This document shows positions 25,211-33,926 of a stretch of DNA of 64,000 nucleotides, piece by piece. Below the pieces are notes generated by a model. The model was not told the DNA's origin and searched no databases. It worked only from the letters and a program-made list of their open reading frames with translations. Position numbers and translations under genes: made by a program. This stretch comes from CAVLDP01 sp963661945. GTDB lineage: Bacteria; Bacillota; Clostridia; Lachnospirales; Lachnospiraceae. How positions within the stretch are numbered: position 1 is the first letter of the stretch; every line of letters begins with the position of its first letter. The stretch spans positions 1 through 64,000 of the forward strand of contig CAVLDP010000009.1 in assembly GCA_963661945.1 (NCBI GenBank), in the 5' to 3' direction.

Positions 25211-25906
25211 ATGAAGTCAAAGAAATTATGCGGTATCCTGTCTGTTGGGATGCTTTCTGCATTATTACTGTCTGGATGCGCTTATATTCCACAGAATGCT
25301 AAGCTTATCGAGATTAATGGGGGAGAAGACAGTATTACACTAGGTTATGGAAATTTCATGGCACGCTATATGCAGGCTATGTATGATCAGGTCTATGGCA
25401 GCTATTATGGTTCTGATATGTGGGATGAAGATATGTCAGATTCTGGTCAGACCTTAGAGGAAGATGTCAAGGACGGCGTGATTGAGACAATCGAGGCAGA
25501 ATATGTACTGGTTGCTCATGCGACTGATTATGGCATTTCTCTTACGGATGATGAGATTAGTCAGATAGAGGCTGCTGCAGATGAGTTCCTGGATTCGAAT
25601 TCGGAGGAAGCAATCAAGCAGGTTGGTGCAAGCAGAGAGTATTTGATTACCTATTTGACCAATCAGGAGATTGCATCGCGTATGCAGGATGCCATCTACG
25701 AAGAGGCTGATGTGACAGTTACAGAAGAGGAAGCAGAAGAGGCTGACTCAGATGTAGATACCTTGACAGAAGAGCGTCAGTCGGAGTATTATGACAAGGT
25801 TGTGGAAGAATGGAAGGATGAATATACTTGGGAATTGAACGACAGATATTGGTCTTTCGTTGAATTTACAGATGTATTTACTTCGGTTTCTTCTAGTGAA
25901 TCATAA
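25211..25906 (+). CDS. SurA/PrsA-like lipoprotein lacking a rotamase domain
   Basis: A 231-residue lipoprotein with lipobox LSGC (Cys at residue 23). The remainder is acidic and helical, with segments such as DGVIETIEAEYVLVAHATDY, GISLTDDEISQIEAAADEF and EYLITYLTNQEIASRM. This resembles the N-terminal chaperone domain of SurA/PrsA foldases, but there is no parvulin PPIase domain. Position just after mfd matches where many clostridia carry a PrsA-type gene. TAGGAGGACGGAG precedes the ATG. Likely role is assisting protein folding outside the membrane; this is inference from fold resemblance. Confidence 0.6.
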   Translation: MKSKKLCGILSVGMLSALLLSGCAYIPQNAKLIEINGGEDSITLGYGNFMARYMQAMYDQVYGSYYGSDMWDEDMSDSGQTLEEDVKDGVIETIEAEYVLVAHATDYGISLTDDEISQIEAAADEFLDSNSEEAIKQVGASREYLITYLTNQEIASRMQDAIYEEADVTVTEEEAEEADSDVDTLTEERQSEYYDKVVEEWKDEYTWELNDRYWSFVEFTDVFTSVSSSES

Positions 25907-25924
25907 GTTCGAAAGTGGTGTACA

Positions 25925-27217
25925 ATGGAACGTTTTGTGATTAAGGGCGGAACCCCTCTTCAGGGTGAAGTCGTCATTGGCGGCGCCAAGAATGCGGCTC
26001 TTGCTATTCTTGCGGCGGCAATCATGACAGATGATACCGTTACAATTGATAATCTACCGGACGTTAGAGACATAAATGTATTACTTAGCGCAATCGAAGG
26101 GATTGGTGCGGTCGTAAATCGAATTGATCCACATACCGTGGAGATTAGTGGCGCATCCATCTCTGGGCTTAGCGTAGATTACGAATATATTAAGAAGATT
26201 CGAGCATCTTATTATCTGCTTGGAGCTCTTCTTGGCAAATATAAGAAGGCAGAAGTAGCGCTTCCTGGTGGTTGCGCTATTGGTGCGAGACCGATTGATC
26301 TGCATCTGAAGGGCTTTCGTGCCCTTGGCGCAGAAGTGGAGATTAGTCACGGATTAATTTCTGCATCAGCAGATCACCTTGTGGGCAATCATATCTACTT
26401 GGACAAGGTCTCTGTTGGAGCGACCATCAATATTCTGATGGCTTCAGCTATGGCAGAAGGTAAGACCATCATCGAGAATGCGGCAAAGGAACCTCACGTC
26501 GTTGATGTGGCGAATTTCCTGAACAGTATGGGAGCCAATATTCGTGGCGCTGGTACGGATGTCATTCGTGTGGTTGGCGTGGATAAGCTTCACGGTACGA
26601 CTTATTCTGTAATTCCGGATCAGATTGAAGCTGGTACCTTTATGTGCGCAGCAGCTGCGACACATGGTGATATCACAGTGAAGAATGTTATTCCGAAGCA
26701 CTTAGAGGCTATTACAGCCAAGCTTCTTGAGATTGGATGTCAGATTGTAGAGAAGGATGATGCTGTTCGCGTTATTGGCAAGGGCCAGATGAATGCAACA
26801 TCAGTAACTACCCTTCCATATCCTGGCTTTCCTACGGATATGCAGCCACAGATGGCTGTTGTTCTTGCAATTGCATCAGGCACATCGACTGTGACAGAAT
26901 CCATTTTCGAGAATCGATTTAAGTATGTCGGCGAGCTTAGACGTATGGGCGCAGATATCCAGGTGGAGAGCAATATTGCGATCATACATGGAGTGGAGAA
27001 ATACACGGGAGCTGAAGTGAGTGCACCAGATCTTCGTGCAGGAGCGGCTCTTGTGACGGCGGGTCTTGCAGCAGACGGCGTCACTGTTGTTGAGGATATT
27101 CATTTTATTGAGCGTGGATATGAACAGTTTGAAGTGAAGCTTCGCGGACTTGGTGCCAAGATTGAGAAGGTTAAGGATGACCATGAGCTGCAGAAGTTTG
27201 TGCTCAAGATTTCTTGA
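25925..27217 (+). CDS. murA: UDP-N-acetylglucosamine 1-carboxyvinyltransferase
   Basis: Catalyses the first committed step of peptidoglycan synthesis, transferring enolpyruvate from PEP to UDP-GlcNAc. At 430 residues it is standard length. The active-site loop LPGGCAIGARPIDLH keeps the catalytic Cys (C117), which is the residue attacked by fosfomycin. The N-terminal GGAKNAALAILAAA is also conserved. Firmicutes often have two paralogues; with only this window I cannot tell whether this is MurAA or MurAB. It lies 18 bases after the lipoprotein gene. Confidence 0.96.
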   Translation: MERFVIKGGTPLQGEVVIGGAKNAALAILAAAIMTDDTVTIDNLPDVRDINVLLSAIEGIGAVVNRIDPHTVEISGASISGLSVDYEYIKKIRASYYLLGALLGKYKKAEVALPGGCAIGARPIDLHLKGFRALGAEVEISHGLISASADHLVGNHIYLDKVSVGATINILMASAMAEGKTIIENAAKEPHVVDVANFLNSMGANIRGAGTDVIRVVGVDKLHGTTYSVIPDQIEAGTFMCAAAATHGDITVKNVIPKHLEAITAKLLEIGCQIVEKDDAVRVIGKGQMNATSVTTLPYPGFPTDMQPQMAVVLAIASGTSTVTESIFENRFKYVGELRRMGADIQVESNIAIIHGVEKYTGAEVSAPDLRAGAALVTAGLAADGVTVVEDIHFIERGYEQFEVKLRGLGAKIEKVKDDHELQKFVLKIS

Positions 27218-27234
27218 TTTCTTAGTAGAATAGA

Positions 27235-27270
27235 ATAAAAAAGAAGACCCTGTAGTTACAGGATCTTCTG
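27235..27270. terminator. Terminator between converging murA and HD-GYP genes
   Basis: The hairpin GAAGACCCTGTA/TACAGGATCTTC (one mismatch) has an A run on its left, making it an intrinsic terminator for the minus-strand gene; the HD-GYP stop codon lies within it. It may also end murA transcription, though the plus-strand T run is poor. Confidence 0.75.
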
Positions 27271-28485
27271 TATGGTGATCGACCTGTCTTTGGACAGGTC
27301 GATTGTGCTTTTGTCGGATAATTCTACAACTGGAGATGACAGGAAGTTCCGGTTGATGAAGACGACACGCGCCTTACGTCCATCGCTTAGAATGACTTGT
27401 GCATTCAGGTAGAGATTAGCGATGTGCTTTAGGAATATCATGATAATCTCTGGATTGTATTTCTGGTAGCCTTCCTGCTCGAAGCAATGGATTACTTCGA
27501 ATGGACAGCGTGGTGTTCGGTAGGAACGGCTGGCTGTCATGGCATCATAGACATCCGCAATGGCAATGATTGCTGCGATATCATCGATTTCATCACCGGT
27601 CAGCTGCCTTGGATAACCGGTACCGTCGAATCTCTCATGGTGCTGAAGCGCAGCGGTACAGATGGTAGAAGGTGCATGGACCTTCTTTAGCATCTTATTG
27701 CCTTCGAGTGGGTGACGACGGATGAGGTCGAATTCCTCATCGGTTAGGGATCCGGTCTTATTTAAGACTTCTGCAGGAATGTTGGCCTTGCCGACATCGT
27801 GGAGAAGGCCGGCTAGAGTAATCTCATCAAGCTTGGACTTAGGGTAGCGAAGCCACTTGCCGATTGCTCTTCCGATTAGAGCGACATTGATGGAATGCGC
27901 ATAGACTGAGTCATCGATATTATGAAGCGTGTAGATTAAGCCAAAGAGCTGGAGAGAAGTCTTGCTCTGGAAGAGCGACTGAACATCTGCAAGAATTCCG
28001 TCATAATTGATGGAAGTATCTCCGGCTACAATCTGATCGAAGACCTGGTGAAGCTTTGCGATATTTACTGTGTAATCAAGCTGGAAGGTCTGATATTCCT
28101 GAGTAGACTTGATTCGCTGTGAATAGGAGACGGTATCGCTAACTCTGGTATTCGATTGGTCTGCTTTTGGACGAGGTTTGGCGATATCGCGAGCTTCTGG
28201 CAGGGGCTCGGCTGGCTGAATTGCTGGCTGAGCCTCCAGCTGAATCTCCGGCTGGACCGTTGGCTGAATCGCTGCCTGCTTAGGCTCTTCTTCCACGCCA
28301 AAAGGATCATCAAAGGAATTATCTACAGTTGCACTGGTGATCTTGTAGAAAGACAGCTTGGATATAAGCTGGTGATCTAGAACTGTGCCGGACTTTGCAA
28401 TAGTCTGTCCCCGCCTTGTGACAATCGGCTTGGTTAGGACCATGCCGGATTTAAGATCTGCTACTTGTAATTCAATGCTTGACAT
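27256..28485 (-). CDS. HD-GYP domain protein, probable cyclic-di-GMP phosphodiesterase
   Basis: A 409-residue cytoplasmic protein. Residues 1-60 form a small beta-rich domain (LQVADLKSGMVLTKPIV, RGQTIAKSGTVL) common ahead of HD-GYP modules. Residues 66-94 are a Gln/Pro linker with repeating QP units. The HD-GYP domain spans about 185-360, with HD at 229-230, HHERFDG at 282-288 and GTGYP at 288-292, so the metal site and GYP loop look intact. Likely hydrolyses c-di-GMP, fitting a motile cell. AGGGGAG precedes the ATG. It is monocistronic, with its own promoter and terminator. Confidence 0.88.
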   Translation of the reverse strand: MSSIELQVADLKSGMVLTKPIVTRRGQTIAKSGTVLDHQLISKLSFYKITSATVDNSFDDPFGVEEEPKQAAIQPTVQPEIQLEAQPAIQPAEPLPEARDIAKPRPKADQSNTRVSDTVSYSQRIKSTQEYQTFQLDYTVNIAKLHQVFDQIVAGDTSINYDGILADVQSLFQSKTSLQLFGLIYTLHNIDDSVYAHSINVALIGRAIGKWLRYPKSKLDEITLAGLLHDVGKANIPAEVLNKTGSLTDEEFDLIRRHPLEGNKMLKKVHAPSTICTAALQHHERFDGTGYPRQLTGDEIDDIAAIIAIADVYDAMTASRSYRTPRCPFEVIHCFEQEGYQKYNPEIIMIFLKHIANLYLNAQVILSDGRKARVVFINRNFLSSPVVELSDKSTIDLSKDRSITIQKIL

Positions 28486-28517
28486 ATATGACTCCCCTAT
28501 AACCCTATATTACCTTT

Positions 28518-28547
28518 ATTATAAATAATGGAAGCTCACTATTGCAA
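28518..28547 (-). promoter_or_regulatory. Promoter of the HD-GYP gene
   Basis: On the minus strand TTGCAA (28547-28542) and TATAAT (28523-28518) are separated by 18 bp, about 30 bases before the start codon. Confidence 0.65.
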
Positions 28548-28590
28548 TGTTATCTTTATACATTTGTCAGTTATTGTATAGCATGGGATG

Positions 28591-28617
28591 TTGACAGGAG
28601 ATGGCGTAGATGATAAT
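28591..28617 (+). promoter_or_regulatory. Probable promoter of metK
   Basis: A consensus TTGACA (28591-28596) is followed 15 bp later by GATAAT (28612-28617). The spacer is short, so the -10 assignment is tentative. It lies upstream of the SAM riboswitch. Confidence 0.5.
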
Positions 28618-28661
28618 GTACTAAATTGTGAGTAGTCACAAAGAATTCCATATGGATCGTT

Positions 28662-28809
28662 CTCTTATTCAGAGTGGTGGAGATACAGAGGATCGGTGAA
28701 ACCACGGCAACCCCCGAATGGGATAGGTGCCAACCTGAGCGACTTTTCGAACAATAAGAGGATTTGATTATTTTTGATTAAATCCGCTTTGAGTCATGCG
28801 GATTTTTTT
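28662..28809 (+). ncRNA. SAM-I (S-box) riboswitch controlling metK
   Basis: The P1 helix pairs CTCTTATT with AATAAGAG (28753-28760). Between them are the S-box hallmarks AGAGTGGTGGAG, GAAACCACGGCAACC and GGTGCCAACCTGAGC. The expression platform is an intrinsic terminator (AAATCCGC 28780-28787 with GCGGATTT 28798-28805, then a T run) that should form when SAM is bound. The 3' P1 strand continues into GGATTTGATTA, which can pair with the terminator's TAAATCC arm as an antiterminator. High SAM would therefore switch off its own synthesis. Confidence 0.95.
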
Positions 28810-28856
28810 GTGCTCAAAATGAACATTTCGATACATATTTAAGAAGGAGAGACAGA

Positions 28857-30038
28857 ATGGAAAAGAAATTATTTACTTCCGAGTCAGTAACCGAAGGCCA
28901 TCCAGACAAGGTCTGCGATATGGTCTCTGATGCTATCCTGGATGCTTGCTTTGCACAGGATCCAATGAGCCGTGTTGCATGTGAGACAGCTTCATGTACC
29001 GGTTTCGTACTTGTAACAGGTGAGATCACCACAAAGGCACAGCTTGATATTCCTGCAATCGTTCGTAAGACCGTAACAGATATCGGATATGACGATGGCG
29101 CTAAGGGCTTAGATGGCAATTCATGTGCTGTATTCGTAGCACTTGATCAGCAGTCAGCTGATATCGCTATGGGTGTTGACAAGGCTCTTGAAGCTAAGGA
29201 AGGTACTCTGGAGGATGACCTGGATACAGGTGCTGGTGATCAGGGTATGATGTTTGGTTATGCAACCAATGAGACAGAGTCATATATGCCATACTCTATC
29301 GACCTTGCTCATAAGCTTGCACTTCAGCTTACCAAGGTTCGTAAGGATGGTACTCTTAAGTACTTACGTCCAGATGGTAAGACTCAGGTATCTGTAGAGT
29401 ACGATGAGAATGACAAGCCACTTCGTCTTGAGGCAGTTGTTCTTTCTACCCAGCATGATGAGAATGTAACTCAGGAGCAGATTCATGAGGATATTAAGAA
29501 GTATGTCTTCGATCCTATCCTTCCTGCAGAGCTTATCGATGAGAACACCAAGTTCTTCATCAACCCAACTGGTCGTTTCGTAATCGGTGGACCACACGGT
29601 GATGCTGGTCTTACTGGTCGTAAGATTATCGTTGATACCTACGGCGGAATGGCTCGTCATGGCGGCGGAGCATTCTCTGGTAAGGACTGTACAAAGGTAG
29701 ACCGTTCTGCAGCATATGCAGCTCGTTATGTAGCTAAGAATGTAGTTGCAGCAGGTCTTGCTGACAAGTGTGAGATTCAGCTTTCTTACGCAATCGGTGT
29801 TGCTCAGCCTACATCAGTTCGTGTAGATACCTTCGGAACTGGTAAGGTTGCTGATGAGAAGATTTTAGAGGCTGTTCGTGCTAACTTCGATCTTCGTCCA
29901 GCTGGTATCATCAAGATGCTTGATCTTCGTCGTCCAATCTATGGCAAGACAGCAGCTTATGGTCACTTCGGCCGTACAGATATCGACCTTCCATGGGAGG
30001 CAACAGATAGAGCTGAGGCTCTTAAGAAGTATCTCTAA
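28857..30038 (+). CDS. metK: S-adenosylmethionine synthase
   Basis: Makes SAM from methionine and ATP. A 393-residue protein with the ATP motif TEGHPDKVCDMVSDAILDA, the signature hexapeptide GAGDQG (125-130) and the glycine-rich phosphate loop HGGGAFSGKDCTKVDRSAAY. GAAGGAGAG precedes the ATG. Codon use is strongly biased toward a few codons, as expected for a highly expressed gene. It is monocistronic, between the SAM riboswitch and a strong terminator. Confidence 0.98.
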   Translation: MEKKLFTSESVTEGHPDKVCDMVSDAILDACFAQDPMSRVACETASCTGFVLVTGEITTKAQLDIPAIVRKTVTDIGYDDGAKGLDGNSCAVFVALDQQSADIAMGVDKALEAKEGTLEDDLDTGAGDQGMMFGYATNETESYMPYSIDLAHKLALQLTKVRKDGTLKYLRPDGKTQVSVEYDENDKPLRLEAVVLSTQHDENVTQEQIHEDIKKYVFDPILPAELIDENTKFFINPTGRFVIGGPHGDAGLTGRKIIVDTYGGMARHGGGAFSGKDCTKVDRSAAYAARYVAKNVVAAGLADKCEIQLSYAIGVAQPTSVRVDTFGTGKVADEKILEAVRANFDLRPAGIIKMLDLRRPIYGKTAAYGHFGRTDIDLPWEATDRAEALKKYL

Positions 30039-30044
30039 GATACA

Positions 30045-30073
30045 TTCGCACTTTCTAATTGAAATGTTATAAT
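30045..30073 (+). promoter_or_regulatory. Candidate extended -10 promoter ahead of the sensor kinase
   Basis: TGTTATAAT (30065-30073) is a consensus extended -10, with a weak TTCGCA 17 bp upstream. It overlaps the left side of the metK terminator, so the start site would lie inside that hairpin. Confidence 0.45.
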
Positions 30074-30074
30074 G

Positions 30075-30109
30075 AAGTCGTAGGTGGTGAAACGCCTACG
30101 ACTTTTTTG
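30075..30109 (+). terminator. Terminator of metK
   Basis: A perfect 10-bp stem AAGTCGTAGG/CCTACGACTT around a 10-base loop, then TTTTTT. Confidence 0.9.
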
Positions 30110-30127
30110 TTTGATAAGGTATCTTAG

Positions 30128-31351
30128 ATGAAGAATAGACTTACTCTGAAGGCAAGACTCGTGATTTCCTTCTGCATTATCATTTTTGTGCCATTTCTCT
30201 TAGCTATGGTGATGATGCAAGGGGTGAATCAGATCAGACAACTTAATATGGTGGAAGAAGAGTCAGTGGATTACGGAGATTATACGGAATCTCTTCGCCT
30301 GCTTGAGAAATATGGCAAGGACCAGGGACCTTTCCTTGGTATTTGCAATCTTCTGACTTCTGATGAGACCCCACGTGAGGTGAAGAAGATTGTATGGGAT
30401 ATGATTATATCCATTTTTCTGATACTGATTTTCACGGCTGCTATCTTAATCGGCTGGTCCTATAGCGGGATTGTGCCGGAGCTTCGTTACCTGGTGCAGG
30501 CGGCGGATCGTATGCGGGAGGGAGACCTCGAGCAGCCGATTGTTTCATCGGGTTCCAACGAATTCTCGGAGCTTTCTGCCTCTCTTGAGGCCATGCGCAA
30601 GCGACTCAAGGCCAATACCGAGGAGAAGCTTGCCTACGAGGAACAGCAGAGACAGCTCATTTCTAATATTGCACATGATCTGAAGACGCCAATTACAGCG
30701 ATTAAGGGCTATTCGGAAGGACTGATGGATGGCGTGGCCAAGACGCCGGAGAAGCAGGAAGCCTACTTACGTACCATTTACAATAAGGCAAATGAGATGA
30801 ATGCTCTGATCAATGAGCTATCTCTCTACAGCAAGATCGATACCAATCGTATTCCGTATAATTTTCAGCCGGTTAATGTGGAAGCCTATTTCATGGACTG
30901 CGCGGAAGAGCTTGGTATGGAGCTTAAGACGCAGCAGATAGAGTTTCTATATAGTAATTTCACCTCTTCCGATACGCAGATTATTGCAGATCCGGAGCAG
31001 TTAGAGAGAGTGATTCATAATATTGTCAGCAATTCTGTCAAATATCGAGGCAGTCAGACACATCTTGTGATTACGATGAGACTTCAGGATGTGGGTGACT
31101 TCATACAGGTGGAGCTTGGTGATAATGGTATGGGAATTGAGACCAAGGACTTGCCGCATATTTTTGACCGGATGTATCGGGCAGATGCCTCACGCAACAG
31201 TTCGACTGGAGGCTCTGGCATTGGACTTAGTATTGTGAAGAAGATTATCGAGGACCATGGTGGTAATATCTGGGTGACATCGAAGATGGGAGAAGGTACG
31301 ACCATGTATTTTGTGATTCGAAAATATCAGGAGGTTATGCAGGATGAATAA
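30128..31351 (+). CDS. Two-component sensor histidine kinase (HAMP, HisKA, HATPase)
   Basis: A 407-residue membrane kinase. Two membrane helices (about 10-30 and 90-112) bracket an outward loop of some 60 residues. A HAMP region follows (VPELRYLVQAADRMREGDLE), then the phospho-acceptor H box NIAHDLKTPITAIKGYSEG with His 183, and the ATPase N, G1 and G2 boxes (VIHNIVSNSVKYR, GDNGMGI, GGSGIGLSIVKKI). It probably autophosphorylates and passes phosphate to the regulator whose gene overlaps its last eight bases. Signal unknown; the short outer loop suggests sensing at the membrane. Confidence 0.93.
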   Translation: MKNRLTLKARLVISFCIIIFVPFLLAMVMMQGVNQIRQLNMVEEESVDYGDYTESLRLLEKYGKDQGPFLGICNLLTSDETPREVKKIVWDMIISIFLILIFTAAILIGWSYSGIVPELRYLVQAADRMREGDLEQPIVSSGSNEFSELSASLEAMRKRLKANTEEKLAYEEQQRQLISNIAHDLKTPITAIKGYSEGLMDGVAKTPEKQEAYLRTIYNKANEMNALINELSLYSKIDTNRIPYNFQPVNVEAYFMDCAEELGMELKTQQIEFLYSNFTSSDTQIIADPEQLERVIHNIVSNSVKYRGSQTHLVITMRLQDVGDFIQVELGDNGMGIETKDLPHIFDRMYRADASRNSSTGGSGIGLSIVKKIIEDHGGNIWVTSKMGEGTTMYFVIRKYQEVMQDE

Positions 31352-32039
31352 GATTCTAATTATCGAAGATGAAGTTGCAATTGCTGAGCTGGAGAAGGAT
31401 TATCTGGAGCTTAGTGAGTTTGAGGTGGCGATTGAGACGGATGGCCAGGTGGGATTAGATCGGGCAATCTCGGAGGATTTTGATCTATTTATCCTGGATC
31501 TGATGCTTCCTGGAATCGACGGCTTTGAGATCTGTAAGAGAATCCGTGAGATTAAGAATACACCAATTCTTATGGTATCTGCCAAGAAGGAAGATATTGA
31601 TAAGATTCGAGGCTTAGGCCTTGGTGCGGATGATTATATTACGAAGCCTTTCTCGCCTAGTGAGCTTGTTGCCAGGGTGAAGGCGCATCTTTCACGCTAT
31701 GAGAGACTGGTTTCCGGAGCCAAGACGCCGGAAGAGCAGGATGTGATTAATATTCGCGGCCTTCGTATTGATAAGGTGGCACGCCGCGTTTTCGTGCATG
31801 GAGAGGAGAAGAATCTGACTTCCAAGGAGTTTGACTTACTTACCTTTCTCGCTGAGAATCCTAACCATGTCTTCTCCAAGGATGAGATCTTCCGCAGAAT
31901 CTGGAATGAGGATTCCATCGGCGATATCGCAACGGTTACAGTTCATGTGAAGAAGATTCGTGAGAAGATTGAGGCGGATACTGACAAGCCACAGTTCATT
32001 GAGACAATCTGGGGCGTAGGCTATCGGTTCAAGATGTAG
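31344..32039 (+). CDS. OmpR-family response regulator
   Basis: A 231-residue regulator with a receiver domain (acidic pocket EDE at 8-10, phospho-acceptor Asp 52 in FILDLMLPG, Lys in ITKPFSP) and a C-terminal winged-helix DNA-binding domain ending in FIETIWGVGYRFKM. Its start overlaps the kinase gene, so they are a cognate pair. OmpR-type regulators bind 11-bp direct repeats, so it is one possible reader of the repeat array at 16093, but nothing here shows that. Confidence 0.95.
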   Translation: MNKILIIEDEVAIAELEKDYLELSEFEVAIETDGQVGLDRAISEDFDLFILDLMLPGIDGFEICKRIREIKNTPILMVSAKKEDIDKIRGLGLGADDYITKPFSPSELVARVKAHLSRYERLVSGAKTPEEQDVINIRGLRIDKVARRVFVHGEEKNLTSKEFDLLTFLAENPNHVFSKDEIFRRIWNEDSIGDIATVTVHVKKIREKIEADTDKPQFIETIWGVGYRFKM

Positions 32040-32074
32040 CACAGCGTATGAGACTGTCTCATGGGGTTCATTAG

Positions 32075-33193
32075 ATGACGATTAAGATTTATGTATGCAC
32101 TCATAAGAGATTCACTCCGCCAGATAATGCGATCTATCAGCCGCTCCAGGTGGGGAGGGCGCTCCATGAGGATCTGGGGTATCTTTCGGATAATCAGGGA
32201 GATAATATATCGGATCGCAATTGCTACTACAGTGAGCTGACGGGACATTACTTCGTATGGAAGAATTGCCATGAGGATATTGTGGGCCTTTGTCATTATC
32301 GCCGCTATCTGATCGATGAGAAGGACGAGCTTCTTACTGCCAGTCAGATCGAGGAACTTCTCGGAGAATATGACCTGATTACAACCAAGGCAATTCAACT
32401 TAATTATTCCTATTATGAGGGCTTTTCGGCCAATCATAAGATAGCTTATCTCGATGCGACGGAGGAGGTTATCTCACAGTATTATCCGGCCTACGAAGAG
32501 ACCTTTCATCGACTGGTCCATGAGAAGCGTACCTTCTTTGGTAATATGATGATTATGAAGAAGGCGGATTACGATGCCTATATGGACTGGCTCTTTGGAA
32601 TTCTATTTCGCGTAGAGAAGAGAGTGAGCGTGGAGGAGGAGGATTCCTATCACCGTAGAATCTTCGGTTTTATCTCGGAATTCCTGCTTTATGTGTGGGC
32701 GATTCACCATAAGATATCAGTCTATTCCTGTAAGGTAGGGATGGTTGGCGAGAAGGCGGAGGTTCGTGAGACCAAGGAAGGGCTTCGTGAATTATTTGAC
32801 GAAGGCGACCTCGAAGGAGCCAGGGAATATTTCCTTAGAGCGAGGAAGCTTAGGCCAGACCTTATGATGGAAGCCTCCGATATTACGGGCGAGCTGCATC
32901 TATGCATGGAGGCCATCGCGATAGCCGGACTTGAGAGAAGAGCTGGTAAGACGGATCTTCTAACTTACGGGGAGAATTATGATGAGATTCTTCATTTCCT
33001 GAATCTGTTAAATGAATATACGATCCAGGAGATTCAGGGGCGATTGTTAGAAGAAGGGCGATTGTGGTTATATGACAAGAGGATTACAGAGGAAGCCAGA
33101 GGGGTGGCCCATCAGATGTTTGAGCATCTGAGTAATCCTTATCAATACATCAAGAAGGGGGAAGAATTTGATGGAAGTAGAAGTAATCTATGA
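32075..33193 (+). CDS. DUF4422 protein, putative glycosyltransferase
   Basis: A 372-residue cytoplasmic protein. The N-terminal 230 residues match DUF4422: KIYVCTHKRF, LSDNQGDNISDRNCYYSELTGHYFVWKN and DIVGLCHYRRYL. This domain is common in capsule and exopolysaccharide loci and is thought to be a GT-A type glycosyltransferase; activity is inferred, not shown. The last 140 residues are helical (EGAREYFLRARKLRPDLMME) and not part of the usual domain. It lies 35 bases after the response regulator and overlaps the pseudouridine synthase gene by 23 bases, so probably one transcript. It is unusual here because no other polysaccharide genes are nearby. Confidence 0.75.
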   Translation: MTIKIYVCTHKRFTPPDNAIYQPLQVGRALHEDLGYLSDNQGDNISDRNCYYSELTGHYFVWKNCHEDIVGLCHYRRYLIDEKDELLTASQIEELLGEYDLITTKAIQLNYSYYEGFSANHKIAYLDATEEVISQYYPAYEETFHRLVHEKRTFFGNMMIMKKADYDAYMDWLFGILFRVEKRVSVEEEDSYHRRIFGFISEFLLYVWAIHHKISVYSCKVGMVGEKAEVRETKEGLRELFDEGDLEGAREYFLRARKLRPDLMMEASDITGELHLCMEAIAIAGLERRAGKTDLLTYGENYDEILHFLNLLNEYTIQEIQGRLLEEGRLWLYDKRITEEARGVAHQMFEHLSNPYQYIKKGEEFDGSRSNL

Positions 33194-33833
33194 GGATGAG
33201 AGCATTATCGTCTGTTATAAGCCATCTGGCATAGCAACGCAGACGATGAAGGTGACAGAACAGGATATGGTCAGTTACCTTAGCAATTATCGAGCAGCCA
33301 AGGGAGAAGATACCTTTGTTGGCGTGATCACGCGACTGGATCAGCCGGTGGAGGGAGTTTTGGTCTTCGGTAAGACCAAGAAGGCAACGGCTGTCTTGAG
33401 CAAGGAATTGCAGGCGCACAGTATTGCGAAGAAGTATTATGCCATTATTACGAGAGGAGCCCTGCCAGAAGATGGGACACTGGTGGATTACCTGGTAAAG
33501 GATTCCAAGGCAGCGAGAGCAAAGGTGGTATCGGAAGATGACCCACGTGCGAAGAGAGCGGAACTTCATTATAGGACGGTCGATCAGGTGGACGATCGGA
33601 ATCTGCTTGATGTAGAGCTTGTGACAGGCCGATTCCATCAGATTCGCTGTCAGCTTGCGAGCCGTACAGCACCGATTCTTGGTGATGTCAAATATGGCGG
33701 TCAGAGAACGGGACGCCCTCTTTGTCTTGCCTCATACGAGATTTCTTTTAAGCATCCGGACACAGGAGAGGATATGACATTTACCATCACACCAAGAGGA
33801 GAGGATTTCCAGGATTTTGATTTCGCCAGATAA
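33171..33833 (+). CDS. RluA-family pseudouridine synthase
   Basis: A 220-residue RNA-modifying enzyme that isomerises uridine to pseudouridine in rRNA or tRNA. The signature ITRLDQPVEGVLVFGKTK has the catalytic Asp at residue 57; here Thr-Arg replaces the more common His-Arg before LD, and PVEG replaces TSG. LVTGRFHQIRCQL and ILGDVKYGG are also typical. There is no S4 domain. ATG 33171 is preceded by AAGGGGGAAG; a TTG one codon upstream is possible. It overlaps the DUF4422 gene. The exact RNA site cannot be assigned. Confidence 0.85.
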   Translation: MEVEVIYEDESIIVCYKPSGIATQTMKVTEQDMVSYLSNYRAAKGEDTFVGVITRLDQPVEGVLVFGKTKKATAVLSKELQAHSIAKKYYAIITRGALPEDGTLVDYLVKDSKAARAKVVSEDDPRAKRAELHYRTVDQVDDRNLLDVELVTGRFHQIRCQLASRTAPILGDVKYGGQRTGRPLCLASYEISFKHPDTGEDMTFTITPRGEDFQDFDFAR

Positions 33834-33857
33834 GAGATAGCGAGAAGGCTTGAAATC

Positions 33858-33885
33858 TTGACATCTTATGAGTATTTGCTAGAAT
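33858..33885 (+). promoter_or_regulatory. Promoter of proS
   Basis: Consensus TTGACA (33858-33863), a 16-bp spacer ending in TGC, and TAGAAT (33880-33885), which gives an extended -10. No T-box leader is visible between here and proS. Confidence 0.75.
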
Positions 33886-33926
33886 GATAGTCGACAATTT
33901 TTGGCAAAATTAGGAAGAGGATAATT

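Noticed and set aside
33886..33926. Possible T-box leader for proS
   Set aside because: The space between promoter and start codon is only about 40 bases and lacks the T-box sequence, specifier stem and terminator.
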